NCBI GenBank assembly: GCA_029006135.1
Contig: JAQXGE010000016.1
Location: 1 to 36,606 of the forward strand
Length of the DNA stretch: 36,606 nt
Direction of reading: 5' to 3'
DNA from: Oscillospiraceae bacterium
Lineage (GTDB): Bacteria > Bacillota > Clostridia > Oscillospirales > Ruminococcaceae
Positions within the stretch are counted from its first letter, which is position 1; the number at the start of each line of letters is the position of its first letter. Below the pieces are notes generated by a model. It worked only from the letters and a program-made list of their open reading frames with translations, did not search any database and had not been told where the DNA came from. This document shows, piece after piece, positions 8,186 through 16,430 of this stretch. The position numbers and the translations under genes are program-made.

Positions 8186-9604
8186 ATGGCCGCCAAGACA
8201 CTGGTTACGGCCCTGCTGGTGATGGGGCTGAGCGGCAGTGTGCTGACCGTAGGCGCGCTGTTCCTGTGCGCCGTATTGGACAGGCTTCATGCCCCGGGGC
8301 GCTGGGTCTGCCTTATCTGGCTGGCGGTGGGGCTGCGGTTTCTTTTGCCGGGGATTCTTCCCGTGTCAGTGCCGGGCGCAGATTCCTTGTCCGGCGTGCC
8401 GGCGGTATACCGCGTTCAGGAAACCGTACAGCGTGCCGCCGCGCAAAATCCTGCGACGCCTGCCACGGAAACGGCTGGGTATTTCCTGCCGGATATTTGG
8501 TGCATCGCGGCGATGGTCTGGGGTATCGGAACGGCAGTCACGCTGCTCCGTGCCGCTGTCTGCGCTCATCGTCTTGAACGGCGTGTTGCACTTGCCTGGC
8601 GCACACCGGACGGCTGTTACACCTGCGGGGAGGTCACTGTTCCGTTTACAAAAGGGCTTTTCCGCCCGCGCATTTATATGCCGCAGTCCGTGACCGGAAC
8701 CGAGCGCGAGGCGATTTTGCTCCACGAGCGCGCCCACATCCGCCGGGGTGACACTGTGACACGGCCGCTGTTTTACTTAGCAGTCTGCCTGCACTGGTGG
8801 AATCCGCTGGCGCATCTTGCGTTCCGTCAGTTCGAGCGCGCGCAGGAAACCGCCTGTGATGAAGCCGCCGCTGCCAACCGCACGGCGGCCGAGCGCGTGC
8901 GCTACTGTGAGAGCCTTCTGCGCTTTGCCGCGGGCGGGCAGTCCGTGCCGGGTACCCTTTCTTTCGGTCAGGGGGGTGTTGAGGGGCGCATTGCCCATCT
9001 GCTGCATTACCGCGCGCCGGGGCGCACGGCACTGGCGGTCTGTGCAGTGCTGGTCTTACTTGGGTGCGGGTTCTGTGTACTGCGTCCGGAAACCCAAAGT
9101 TCTGCGCCGTTAGCCGAACCGGATGCTTTTGCCGTGATTGAAGAAATGTATGATGAAAGCACGGTTTCGGGCGAGGATAAAACCCTTTTTAACGCAGAGT
9201 TTTTCATGCCGGTATCGGAATATCGGTCGGTGTCCGCGGTGTTTTCCGCCGAGCATCCCGGCATCGACTACTGCAGTCAGGCGGGAACGCCCGTGCTGGC
9301 TGCGGCGAATGGCGTGGCCGAGCAGGCGGATTACACGCCGGATGACGGGTTCTACCTGCTTCTTGACCACGGCACCGATGCGGCCGGCAATCGGTACCAA
9401 ACACGCTATTCCCATTTGCAGAGTCTGCCCTTGGCTGCTGTCGGGGAGCGCGTGACGGGCGGGCAGGTTATCGGCGCAATGGGAAGTTCGGGGGCCTCCA
9501 CCGGCAATCACCTGCACTTTGAACTCCTTGTCAACGGGCAGGCGGCTGACCCGGCGGCATACGGATTTTCCGCCAAGGCGGAAGAATCCGCGGCGAACTC
9601 ATGA
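8186..9604 (+). CDS. M56 (BlaR1-like) membrane protease fused to an M23 peptidase domain
   Basis: A 472-residue membrane protein. Predicted membrane helices lie near 5-30, 38-57, 105-125 and 278-298. The cytoplasmic M56 zinc-protease core carries HERAH at 180-184 with the downstream ETACDE third-ligand segment. After the last helix, the outer part is an M23/LytM domain with its zinc set intact: HPGID (357-361), YSHL and HLH (442-444). In BlaR1 the outer domain is a penicillin-binding sensor. Here it is replaced by a peptidoglycan-endopeptidase fold, which could sense or cut wall peptides. This M23/M56 architecture occurs in related gut Firmicutes, so it is uncommon rather than new. The gene lies 3 bases after the repressor gene and overlaps the next by ATGA. 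The probable role is signal-triggered cleavage of the BlaI-like repressor. Confidence 0.88.
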   Translation: MAAKTLVTALLVMGLSGSVLTVGALFLCAVLDRLHAPGRWVCLIWLAVGLRFLLPGILPVSVPGADSLSGVPAVYRVQETVQRAAAQNPATPATETAGYFLPDIWCIAAMVWGIGTAVTLLRAAVCAHRLERRVALAWRTPDGCYTCGEVTVPFTKGLFRPRIYMPQSVTGTEREAILLHERAHIRRGDTVTRPLFYLAVCLHWWNPLAHLAFRQFERAQETACDEAAAANRTAAERVRYCESLLRFAAGGQSVPGTLSFGQGGVEGRIAHLLHYRAPGRTALAVCAVLVLLGCGFCVLRPETQSSAPLAEPDAFAVIEEMYDESTVSGEDKTLFNAEFFMPVSEYRSVSAVFSAEHPGIDYCSQAGTPVLAAANGVAEQADYTPDDGFYLLLDHGTDAAGNRYQTRYSHLQSLPLAAVGERVTGGQVIGAMGSSGASTGNHLHFELLVNGQAADPAAYGFSAKAEESAANS

Positions 9605-10818
9605 GAAAAACCATGGGGCGGACCGCTCTGGCGGCTGCGGCAGTCATGCTGTTTGCGGCATTTTTTCCGGCCTTTGCCGCAGAGAAAGATACTTTACAAT
9701 CCAAAACCGACAGCGCAAAGCAGGATTATGCCAATGCCAGTTCGGCGCTTGACGAACTGAACCAACAGCTTGAGCAGGACCGCAGCCGGGCCGATGCACT
9801 TGCGGGTGAAACCGAAGCCCTGCGCGGGCAGATTGCAGAGGTAGCGGCCAGTTTGCAGGCTGCACAGGACGCAATGGCGCAGGCGCAGAATGAGGCGGAC
9901 GCCGCCGAACAAGCTCTGGAAGAAAACCGTCAGGCATTGCAGGTCCGTTATGACGCCTGCATGGAGCAGACGGCCGCCATGGAATTTTTAGGTGAAAAGG
10001 GCGCTCTTTCGCTGCTGATGTCCGCGCGGGATATGTATGAACTTTTGACGTTCTGGCAGGTTCTGACCGATCTGACGCAGGCCAATCAAAATGCGCTGGA
10101 GGAGCTTGACCGTGAAACGGGAGAACTCCGGCAGCAGCGCGATGAGGCGGAGCAGGCCGTGGCACGCGCCGATGAAGCCAGACAGGCGCTGGAAAGTCAG
10201 CAGGTCGAACTTACCCGCACACAGGAAGACCTGGCCGAAGCGCTGCGCCAGGCGGATGCCGCGCTGGACTCAAGCCAGGCTGCCGCCGAGGCGCAGGCCG
10301 CCGTCACCGAAGAAAAGCGCCGCCAATATGAAAAAGCCACGGCGGAACTGGATGCCTACCTGCGCGCACAGAGCGAAAAATACCGTGACCCCGCGCGGCA
10401 GTGCAGTTTGGAGTTTGTCTCCCCGCTGCCTTCCATCTCAGTTGTCAGCACGCGGTTCGGGGAAGCGGATGCCGTTTACGGCAAGCCGCACAACGGAACG
10501 GATTTTCCCGCAGCGGCAGGAACGCCGGTATACGCCATCGCGGACGGCACCGTGACGGCGGCCAGCACCCGCCCAAGCTACGGCAACTGCGTACAGATTG
10601 ACCACGGCAAAGATACAGAGGGAAATTCCTATGCCTCCCTTTACGCGCATTTGCAGCGGTTCACAGTCAGTGCCGGGCAGAGCGTGCAGAAGGGACAGGT
10701 CATCGGCTATGTCGGCAACACCGGGGATGTGCGCGGCGCAAACGGCGGGTATCATCTGCACCTTGAACTTCGCATCAACGGCGTGCGGACCGACCCGCTC
10801 GGGTGGCTGAAAAGGTAA
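9601..10818 (+). CDS. Secreted coiled-coil M23 murein hydrolase (EnvC-like)
   Basis: A 405-residue exported protein. It has a signal peptide (residues 1-26, ending AFA-AEKD), then a long heptad coiled coil of about 220 residues rich in Ala, Glu and Gln. The C-terminal LytM/M23 endopeptidase domain has all zinc and catalytic residues: HNGTD (297-301), YAHL, and HLH (385-387). Overall plan matches EnvC/NlpD-type or CwlO-like hydrolases or amidase activators. With an intact catalytic set this one should cleave peptidoglycan cross-links itself. The start codon overlaps the previous stop (ATGA), so it is translationally coupled to the sensor protease and is the likely output of the circuit. The last 10 residues (DPLGWLKR end) are typical of the family. 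Confidence 0.9.
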   Translation: MRKTMGRTALAAAAVMLFAAFFPAFAAEKDTLQSKTDSAKQDYANASSALDELNQQLEQDRSRADALAGETEALRGQIAEVAASLQAAQDAMAQAQNEADAAEQALEENRQALQVRYDACMEQTAAMEFLGEKGALSLLMSARDMYELLTFWQVLTDLTQANQNALEELDRETGELRQQRDEAEQAVARADEARQALESQQVELTRTQEDLAEALRQADAALDSSQAAAEAQAAVTEEKRRQYEKATAELDAYLRAQSEKYRDPARQCSLEFVSPLPSISVVSTRFGEADAVYGKPHNGTDFPAAAGTPVYAIADGTVTAASTRPSYGNCVQIDHGKDTEGNSYASLYAHLQRFTVSAGQSVQKGQVIGYVGNTGDVRGANGGYHLHLELRINGVRTDPLGWLKR

Positions 10819-10845
10819 TGTGCTTAACAAAATTTTGTGAAAGGC

Positions 10846-10874
10846 TTTACTGCGGCCGTAATTTGTGGTATTAT
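10846..10874 (+). promoter_or_regulatory. Promoter of the Lrp/AsnC gene
   Basis: -35 TTTACT (10846-10851), 17-base spacer, -10 TATTAT (10869-10874). Predicted transcription start is about 10881, just before the leader hairpin. Confidence 0.65.
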
Positions 10875-10888
10875 CTTAATAGTATTCA

Positions 10889-10932
10889 GGGCAGCGCCGC
10901 CCGGTTATGCCGGGCTGTGCTGCCTTTTTGTT
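10889..10932 (+). terminator. Terminator-like hairpin in the Lrp leader
   Basis: GGCAGC (10890-10895) pairs with GCTGCC (10919-10924). GCCCGG (10899-10904) pairs with CCGGGC (10910-10915) around loop TTATG, and a TTTTTGTT tract follows. It has full intrinsic-terminator form but lies between a promoter and the Lrp start codon. It may end read-through from the M23 gene, attenuate the Lrp gene, or both. Confidence 0.7.
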
Positions 10933-10946
10933 GAGGTGAAAGCCGT

Positions 10947-11396
10947 ATGGATCACATTGACCGCAAAATCATTGATATTCTTCAGACCAATGCCCGTGCC
11001 CCGCTCAAGGAGATTGCTGACCGGGTGTTTCTCTCTTCCCCTGCCGTATCGGCCCGCATTGCCCGGCTGGAAAAGGACGGCGTTCTCACGGGGTATCAGG
11101 CACAGGTCGATCCGCTCAAAATGGGGCAGCTTGTCAAGGCGTTCATCAATTTGGATATGGACCCGCAGCGCAAGCCTGAATTTTATCCTTATATACAGAG
11201 CTGTCCCAACGTAGTGGAATGCAGCTGCGTCACAGGGGATTACAGTATGCTCATTGAGGTTCTGTACGGCACCACGCAGGAACTCGACACCTTTATCAAT
11301 CATCTTCAGCAGTTTGGCCGCACCCGCACGCAAATTGTGTTCTCCACCCCCGTGGAGCACCGCGGCGTTCCGGTGAGCGACCCGGACGAGGAATAA
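10947..11396 (+). CDS. Lrp/AsnC-family transcriptional regulator
   Basis: A 149-residue regulator. The N-terminal AsnC-type helix-turn-helix (residues 1-60; IDRKIIDILQTNARAPLKEIA and SSPAVSARIARLEKDGVL) is followed by a RAM/ligand-binding aba-b domain (65-145), with the usual GDYSMLIEV segment. Such proteins form octamers and respond to amino acids; no ligand can be named here. GAGGTGA lies 8 bases upstream of the ATG. The gene stands alone between its own promoter and a bidirectional terminator. The leader contains a strong terminator-like hairpin ending just before the ribosome site, suggesting control by attenuation or simply read-through suppression. Confidence 0.92.
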   Translation: MDHIDRKIIDILQTNARAPLKEIADRVFLSSPAVSARIARLEKDGVLTGYQAQVDPLKMGQLVKAFINLDMDPQRKPEFYPYIQSCPNVVECSCVTGDYSMLIEVLYGTTQELDTFINHLQQFGRTRTQIVFSTPVEHRGVPVSDPDEE

Positions 11397-11447
11397 AAAT
11401 CACGGCGGCCGGTCCCCCTTTTCACAAAGGGAGCCGGCCGCCGTTTC
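11394..11447. terminator. Bidirectional terminator, Lrp gene and yibE/F gene
   Basis: A long GC stem (ACGGCGGCCGG, 11402-11412, against CCGGCCGCCGT, 11434-11444, extended by CCC/GGG) lies between converging genes. The minus-strand tail GATTTTTATTC is the better T tract. Confidence 0.8.
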
Positions 11448-12621
11448 ATGATTTGGACGATTTCCGGCGGTCCGTCAGCAGCAATCCGCCCACCACCGCT
11501 GTGAAAGGCGCCACCATGACCAGACCAAAGCTGCCCGCAAGAGTATGCAGAATCTCCCCCGCAATATATTTATAGTTCAGGATGTTCAAAATGGGGGTTC
11601 CCTGGGCCATAAAGACCATCAGCTGGGTCAGGCAGCTTCCCGCATAGGCCAAAAGGAGTGTCGTTGTCATGGTTCCCATCGCCGCCTGGCCAATACGCAT
11701 TCCGCTTCCGATTGCTTCCCGCGCGCTAATCCCGGGCTTTTTGCGCACGACTTCTGTAATTCCGCTGGTGATATCCACACTCAGGTCCATCATAGCACCC
11801 GAAGCACCGATAAAGATGCTGGCCATAAAAATGCGCGTCAAATCCAGTGATTCATAGCCGGAATAGAGCAGTGCTTCACTTTCGGTCATAATGGCACCGT
11901 GGATTTGCAAAGCATTCGTGAACACCATTCCCAGCAGGCAGGCAGTCAGCACGCCGAGCATACTGCCCGAGATTGCGACCAGGCTGCGGCGGTCAAACCC
12001 GTAAACAAAAACGATGATGACCACCGTAAGGATGCTCACAACGCCCACCCCCATCATAATGGGATCATAGCCTTTCAGGCAGGAGGGGATCATAATCTTC
12101 CAGACTGCCAGTACGGTAATGACAAAACTCAAAAGTGCGCGCAGGCCGCCCGGACCCGCAAACAGGATGAGCAGTGCTGCAAAGAGAAGCGCAAGCAGCC
12201 CCTCCCAGTGCAGGCGGTAATGGTCTATCATGGTGACGGTGGTAATCTGTCCGTCTTTCTGACTCACCACCACAAAGGCATTGTCGCCCGGAGCAAAAAT
12301 CTTGTCACGGGAAAGGCTGCCGGAAAGGAGGTTTGCCGCCCAGGTTTCCTGCCCCGCAAAGGTTCCTTCTTCAATGCGAAGCCGGCAATACTGCTCACCG
12401 GTTCGCAGCAGTCCCGCATCCACAATCGCGGAATCATCTACTTCCAGTACCGCAGCGCGGACTTTCTCGGTTCCCTGGTAAATCTGCGCACCCTCAAATC
12501 CGGTAGGCAGGGCGAGCAGGACCACAGTCAGCACCAGTGCGGGCAAAAGCGTTTTCCATCCCACCGGCTGCTCACCCCAAATAAGACGGAAGAATCGGAT
12601 GACTCTGTCAAGGATTTTCAA
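11446..12621 (-). CDS. YibE/F-family multi-pass membrane protein
   Basis: A 391-residue integral membrane protein of the YibE/F-like family, whose function is not established. It has one N-terminal membrane helix (about 24-42) followed by an extracytoplasmic domain of about 95 residues (50-130, with the GQETWAANLLSG...PGDNAFVVV signature typical of the family). About seven further helices follow, with conserved small-residue and acidic segments in the membrane part (IGASGAMMDLSVDITSG). The start is a TTG at 12621, with GGGGAGGA about 9 bases upstream, and no ATG in reasonable position. No clear promoter is seen in the 159 bases before it. A hairpin there may end phoA transcription, and yibE/F may depend on read-through. 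Confidence 0.85.
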   Translation of the reverse strand: MKILDRVIRFFRLIWGEQPVGWKTLLPALVLTVVLLALPTGFEGAQIYQGTEKVRAAVLEVDDSAIVDAGLLRTGEQYCRLRIEEGTFAGQETWAANLLSGSLSRDKIFAPGDNAFVVVSQKDGQITTVTMIDHYRLHWEGLLALLFAALLILFAGPGGLRALLSFVITVLAVWKIMIPSCLKGYDPIMMGVGVVSILTVVIIVFVYGFDRRSLVAISGSMLGVLTACLLGMVFTNALQIHGAIMTESEALLYSGYESLDLTRIFMASIFIGASGAMMDLSVDITSGITEVVRKKPGISAREAIGSGMRIGQAAMGTMTTTLLLAYAGSCLTQLMVFMAQGTPILNILNYKYIAGEILHTLAGSFGLVMVAPFTAVVGGLLLTDRRKSSKS

Positions 12622-12657
12622 TTAAATTCCTCCCCTGCCCTGCCGGGCAGAAAATGT

Positions 12658-12698
12658 GCATTTCCCCGCACGGTGTCGGGAACCGCGCGGGGAAATGC
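12658..12698 (-). terminator. Hairpin between phosphatase gene and yibE/F gene
   Basis: A perfect 12-bp inverted repeat GCATTTCCCCGC (12658-12669) and GCGGGGAAATGC (12687-12698). The following minus-strand tail (ACATTTTC) is only weakly T-rich, so it may be a leaky terminator or an operator-like palindrome. Confidence 0.5.
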
Positions 12699-12780
12699 TT
12701 GTTTATTGGGTCAGCGCCTCACTCCGGTGTGCTGCATGGCGGAATGTGCGCAGCGGATCCCCGTTGTTCACCGTTATGAA

Positions 12781-14403
12781 TCAGGCGACCCCGGTCAGTT
12801 CAGCCAGATCAAAGTAGACCTGCGTATTGTCATAGTAGCCTTCAAACAGCTCCTGGCCAGCCCCCTTGGCAAAAACGGCAACAGGCAAGCCCGTATGGCT
12901 GTAGCTTGTAAAGCTGATGCCGGACTTATTGTTAAGAATATGGGTGATGGTGACGGTAAGAGGTTCATAGCTGCCGTACTGCACATACTGTTCCTGGGTC
13001 AGTTCGGTGTCCTCGGTGGCCGTCATCGTCAGATCATAGGCATCTTTCAGCAGACCCAGTTCATATTCGGTCATGACCAGACTTCCGCTCGTGACACCAG
13101 TGGGATGCTTGTCGGCACTGTCCGATGTCACGCCGTCCTCGCCGGCCTGACCTGCCGCTTCCTCGGTCACAAGGCCGAACAGCTCGGCAACATCAGCCAG
13201 CACATCATCAAAGGACGTATTATTTTCCTTATAGGCAGCCACATAGTCACTGTCAAACTTGGCATAGCTGATTTTCTGGCTGTCAAGGTTCTGCAGGAAG
13301 GTATCATAGTTGGTACCGGCATAGCCGATGGTCATACCGCCGGTTTCATGGTCGCCGGTCACAAGGATCAGCGTCTCATCGGGATGCGCATTGTAGAATT
13401 CAACCGCCTTGTCCACTGCATCGGAAAGTGCCTTCGTGTCCGCCATGGTGGAAGCCGCATCGTTGGCATGGCAGGCCCAGTCAATCTTGCCGCCCTCCAC
13501 CATCATGAAAAAGCCGGTATCATTGTCCAGGCACTCGATGCCCTTTTCCACATAATCAGCCAGCGCCCACTCATCGTCCGTGCGGTCCAGTTCATAGGCC
13601 ATGGCGCTGGAATCCGCCAGATGCTCATCAATGAGGATGCATTTGCCGGTATCTGCCGTGATGTTTTCCGCCTCGGCCTGGGTCATCGTGACCGTATAAC
13701 CTGCCTCTTTGGCCAGGTCATAGAGGTTTTCCTTGTCCTTGTCGGAGCCGGTGGGCTTGAGCAGTCCGCCGCCTGCAAAGTAATCAAAATCCGAAGCAAT
13801 CAGTTCCTGCCCAATCTCGTAGTAGCTGCTGCGGCTGGCCTGATGGCAGTAGAACGCCGCCGGAGTGGCATGGTTCAGGTTTACCGTGCTGATGATGCCG
13901 ATTTTATAGTTTTTCTGCTTTTTGAGTTTTTCCGTGATGGTTTCATAGCTGACTGTTCCCGTCTCATCCATATTGATCGTGCCGGAATAGGTCTTATGGC
14001 CGGTTGAGAGGGACGTTGCCGTGGAGGCGGAATCCGGGCAGAAAGAAGTGGAGTCATACGTCTGGGCACTGCCTGCCACTGGGAAATTCACAAAGCCGAG
14101 CGCATCTTCATGCTGCAGGATTTCCCCATCGCCGCCCATGCTGGTACCGTTCTCAAGAGCGGAAAGATAGTAGTTGGTGCTCTGCACCTGCGGATAGCTC
14201 ATGCCATCACCGATGAAGAGGAAAATGTATTTGGGCGTTTTCACCTCCGCCGCTTCATCGGGAACCGGCTCGGCGGCAGAGGAAGCCGGCTCAGCAGAGG
14301 GAACCGCGGTGCTGCTGGAAGCGGAACTGCCGCAGGCCGCCAGGCTGGCGGCAAGGGCGGCGGCCACCGTCAGAGCGGTGCCGCGTTTGAGGAACTTTTT
14401 CAT
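12781..14403 (-). CDS. phoA: Alkaline phosphatase, lipoprotein-anchored
   Basis: A 540-residue alkaline phosphatase that hydrolyses phosphate monoesters outside the membrane. A lipoprotein signal (residues 1-24, lipobox LAAC with Cys24) is followed by a low-complexity Ser/Ala/Glu linker (25-50) and the catalytic domain. Visible active-site pieces are IGDGMS (metal-binding Asp), DSASTATSLSTGHKT (nucleophilic Ser after Asp), VEGGKIDWACHAND, GDHETGG and the C-terminal SYSHTGLPV His. It is somewhat longer than E. coli PhoA because of an acidic insert near residues 410-445. The ATG at 14403 is chosen, with AAGGAG 10 bases upstream; a more distal ATG at 14436 lacks one. The gene is solitary, with a -10-like TATAAT at 14458-14463. 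The product may be regulated by phosphate, but no convincing Pho box is present. Confidence 0.93.
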   Translation of the reverse strand: MKKFLKRGTALTVAAALAASLAACGSSASSSTAVPSAEPASSAAEPVPDEAAEVKTPKYIFLFIGDGMSYPQVQSTNYYLSALENGTSMGGDGEILQHEDALGFVNFPVAGSAQTYDSTSFCPDSASTATSLSTGHKTYSGTINMDETGTVSYETITEKLKKQKNYKIGIISTVNLNHATPAAFYCHQASRSSYYEIGQELIASDFDYFAGGGLLKPTGSDKDKENLYDLAKEAGYTVTMTQAEAENITADTGKCILIDEHLADSSAMAYELDRTDDEWALADYVEKGIECLDNDTGFFMMVEGGKIDWACHANDAASTMADTKALSDAVDKAVEFYNAHPDETLILVTGDHETGGMTIGYAGTNYDTFLQNLDSQKISYAKFDSDYVAAYKENNTSFDDVLADVAELFGLVTEEAAGQAGEDGVTSDSADKHPTGVTSGSLVMTEYELGLLKDAYDLTMTATEDTELTQEQYVQYGSYEPLTVTITHILNNKSGISFTSYSHTGLPVAVFAKGAGQELFEGYYDNTQVYFDLAELTGVA

Positions 14404-14687
14404 CAGGATCTGTCTCCTTTTCAATTTGTTTTTCATTTATTTTCCGGGTACGGCGATATTATACCGCTCCAAATCTTCCTCCCGAAACCATGCAGACGTG
14501 AAATCATCGTAAAAAATGCAGCGAAGAAATCGGCGCTTCTGTAAAGTGAAAAGCGTGCCGTCCGCGCCGTGAAGGGGGAAAATCAGACATTCCTTCGTCA
14601 AAGTCCGCCCTATTTGTACACCGGACAAAAAGTATACGGAAATTTTACAGCGGCCGGTCCCGGGTGATATTTCCCCTGCTCCGATGC
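14404..14687. other. Intergenic region upstream of phoA and tRNA-Gly
   Basis: No gene was identified. The minus strand has a TATAAT at 14458-14463 without a good -35 and a few TTTACA/TTTCAC hexamers (14498-14513, 14540-14551). The open frames here have no ribosome site and no recognisable protein. The tRNA promoter begins at 14688. Confidence 0.5.
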
Positions 14688-14716
14688 TTGACAAAGTCAT
14701 GAAGGGCGGGTATAAT
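14688..14716 (+). promoter_or_regulatory. Consensus promoter of tRNA-Gly
   Basis: Perfect TTGACA (14688-14693), 17 bases, perfect TATAAT (14711-14716). The predicted start near 14723 is only about 6 bases before the mature tRNA. This is the strongest promoter in the window. Confidence 0.92.
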
Positions 14717-14728
14717 AAATACTGTTGT

Positions 14729-14803
14729 GCAGGTGTCGTACAACGGCTAGTACATCAGCCTTCCAAGCTGAGGACGAGGGTTCGACTCCCTTCACCTGCT
14801 CCA
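14729..14803 (+). tRNA. tRNA-Gly, anticodon UCC
   Basis: A 75-base tRNA with encoded CCA (14801-14803). The acceptor stem GCAGGTG (14729-14735) pairs perfectly with CACCTGC (14793-14799), discriminator U. The D stem GTAC/GTAC spans 14738-14741 and 14750-14753. The anticodon stem TCAGC/GCTGA encloses loop CTTCCAA with anticodon TCC at 14762-14764. The T stem GAGGG/CCCTT has loop TTCGACT. It reads GGA and probably GGG glycine codons. It is a single-tRNA unit with its own promoter and terminator. Confidence 0.97.
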
Positions 14804-14808
14804 TAATG

Positions 14809-14846
14809 AACAGCGCCGCACATTTTTGTACGGCGCTGTTTTCTTT
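14809..14846 (+). terminator. Terminator of tRNA-Gly
   Basis: A 10-bp perfect stem AACAGCGCCG (14809-14818) with CGGCGCTGTT (14831-14840), followed by TTCTTTT, 6 bases after the tRNA CCA end. Confidence 0.88.
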
Positions 14847-14980
14847 TGAATATTTCTGCCGCAAAAGACAGCCGCAGCAGTGCCGGATCACCGGGAAATC
14901 CTGTGGAAAACTTTTTCTGCGCAAATCATAGGATTGATTGGACAGAATTGCATTTGTGCCTGCGAGCGGGCGGAAAACGC

Positions 14981-15009
14981 TTGCGCTCCCGGGGTATTTA
15001 TGATATTAT
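14981..15009 (+). promoter_or_regulatory. Promoter of the CNNM/CBS gene
   Basis: -35 TTGCGC (14981-14986), 17-base spacer, -10 TATTAT (15004-15009), about 62 bases before the earliest possible start codon. Confidence 0.7.
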
Positions 15010-15070
15010 TATGCTGTCTTGTTCTATAGCAAGGCCGGGATAAATGCAAATTTGCCTGAAATATTAGATA

Positions 15071-16423
15071 ATGGAGTTGATTGTTCCTACCATGGAAGAT
15101 GGCAGTATTCCCTTAATAGCGGCAATGTTGATCCTTGTGATCTTATCCGGCTTCTTTTCAGCGTCGGAGACCGCGTATTCCTCTTTGAACTCTATCCGTC
15201 TCAAAAGCCGGGCGGACAGCGGCGATGCTAAGGCAGCGCAGATTTTAGCGCTCTCTGAGCGGTATGACAGCCTGCTTTCCACCATCCTTATCGGCAACAA
15301 CATCGTGAACATCGCGCTTTCCTCCCTCGGCACTGTGTACTTCACTTCGCTTTTGGGCGGCGCGACCGGTCCCACGGTATCTACCGTGGTCATCACCATC
15401 GTTGTACTGATTTTTGGTGAGATTACCCCTAAGAGCATGGCCAAGGAGATGCCGGAAACCTTTGCCGCATCCACCGCGCCGGTGCTGAACGTTCTTGTCA
15501 CGCTGTTCACGCCGCTGAACTTTCTGTTCGGTGCTTGGAAGAAATTTCTTTCCCGGCATTTCCACAGTGAGGAGAGCGGCATTACCGATGCCGAACTGAT
15601 GACCATGGTCAGTGAGGCCGAGAATGACGGCGAACTGACCAACCACGAAAGTGAACTGATTCGCAGTGCAATCGAGTTCGATGACGTGGAGGTTGAAGAG
15701 GTCCTGACCCCGCGCGTGGACGTTGTGGCGGTAGCGGACGACATCTCGATGCAGGAACTGGCAGATGCCTTTGTTGAGTCGGGTTATTCCCGCCTGCCGG
15801 TCTATCACGAAACCATCGACAATATCATCGGTGTGGTTCATGAAAAAGACTATTACCAGGCGATGCGCCGCGGCAATGCCGCAATGGACGAATTGGTTGC
15901 CCCGACGCTGTACACAACCGGCTCCACGCAGATTTCCGCGCTGCTGCGCACACTGCGGGAAAAGCATCATCACATGGCCGTGGTCGTGGATGAGTACGGC
16001 GGCACCGAGGGCATTGTAACGCTCGAGGACATCCTGGAAGAACTTGTTGGCGAGATTTGGGATGAACACGATGAGGAAACCGAGGAATTCCGCCGCCAGG
16101 CAAACGGTACCTGGCTGGTTTCCGGCTCGGCCAGTGTGGATGACCTCTGGGAGGAACTTTCCATCCCGGAGGACAGTGAGATCGACTCCATCACGGTGTC
16201 CGGTCTTGTTCAGGAAAAGACCGGCAGACTTCCCAAAGTGGGTGATCATTTCACGATCGACCGGTATGACGGTGTTGTGACGAAGACCGCACACCGCCGG
16301 GTGCTGGAAGTCAGCTTGCGGGAACGCAAAGTGACCGTGCCCGACCCGGATGACCATCCTCGTGAGCACGGCCGCCGCGAACTGCGGAACCGCCCGGAAC
16401 GTTCTGAGCGCTCCACCTCCTGA
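15071..16423 (+). CDS. CNNM/CBS/CorC-domain membrane protein (hemolysin family)
   Basis: A 450-residue protein with the HlyC/CorC plan. The N-terminal CNNM domain (about 10-195) has membrane helices including LSGFFSASETA and the LIFGEITPKSMAKE signature. A CBS-pair domain (about 205-325; EVLTPRVDVVAV, VVVDEYGGTEGIVTLEDILEELVGEI) and a C-terminal CorC_HlyC/transporter-associated domain (about 345-420) follow. The family is linked to magnesium or cobalt export or homeostasis; the old hemolysin name is historical. An in-frame stop 6 bases upstream limits the start to ATG 15071 or ATG 15092. Neither has an ideal ribosome site (GGAG lies far from 15092), so the start is uncertain. The tail is charged and disordered (HPREHGRRELRNRPERSERS). 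Confidence 0.92.
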   Translation: MELIVPTMEDGSIPLIAAMLILVILSGFFSASETAYSSLNSIRLKSRADSGDAKAAQILALSERYDSLLSTILIGNNIVNIALSSLGTVYFTSLLGGATGPTVSTVVITIVVLIFGEITPKSMAKEMPETFAASTAPVLNVLVTLFTPLNFLFGAWKKFLSRHFHSEESGITDAELMTMVSEAENDGELTNHESELIRSAIEFDDVEVEEVLTPRVDVVAVADDISMQELADAFVESGYSRLPVYHETIDNIIGVVHEKDYYQAMRRGNAAMDELVAPTLYTTGSTQISALLRTLREKHHHMAVVVDEYGGTEGIVTLEDILEELVGEIWDEHDEETEEFRRQANGTWLVSGSASVDDLWEELSIPEDSEIDSITVSGLVQEKTGRLPKVGDHFTIDRYDGVVTKTAHRRVLEVSLRERKVTVPDPDDHPREHGRRELRNRPERSERSTS

Positions 16424-16430
16424 TATATAA

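Noticed and set aside
14498-14551. Possible Pho-box repeats (TTTACA/TTTCAC hexamers) upstream of phoA
   Set aside because: Only scattered half-matches, without the regular 11-bp spacing of PhoP/PhoB sites.
14697-14931. Two small open frames across tRNA-Gly
   Set aside because: They overlap the tRNA and its terminator and have no ribosome site.
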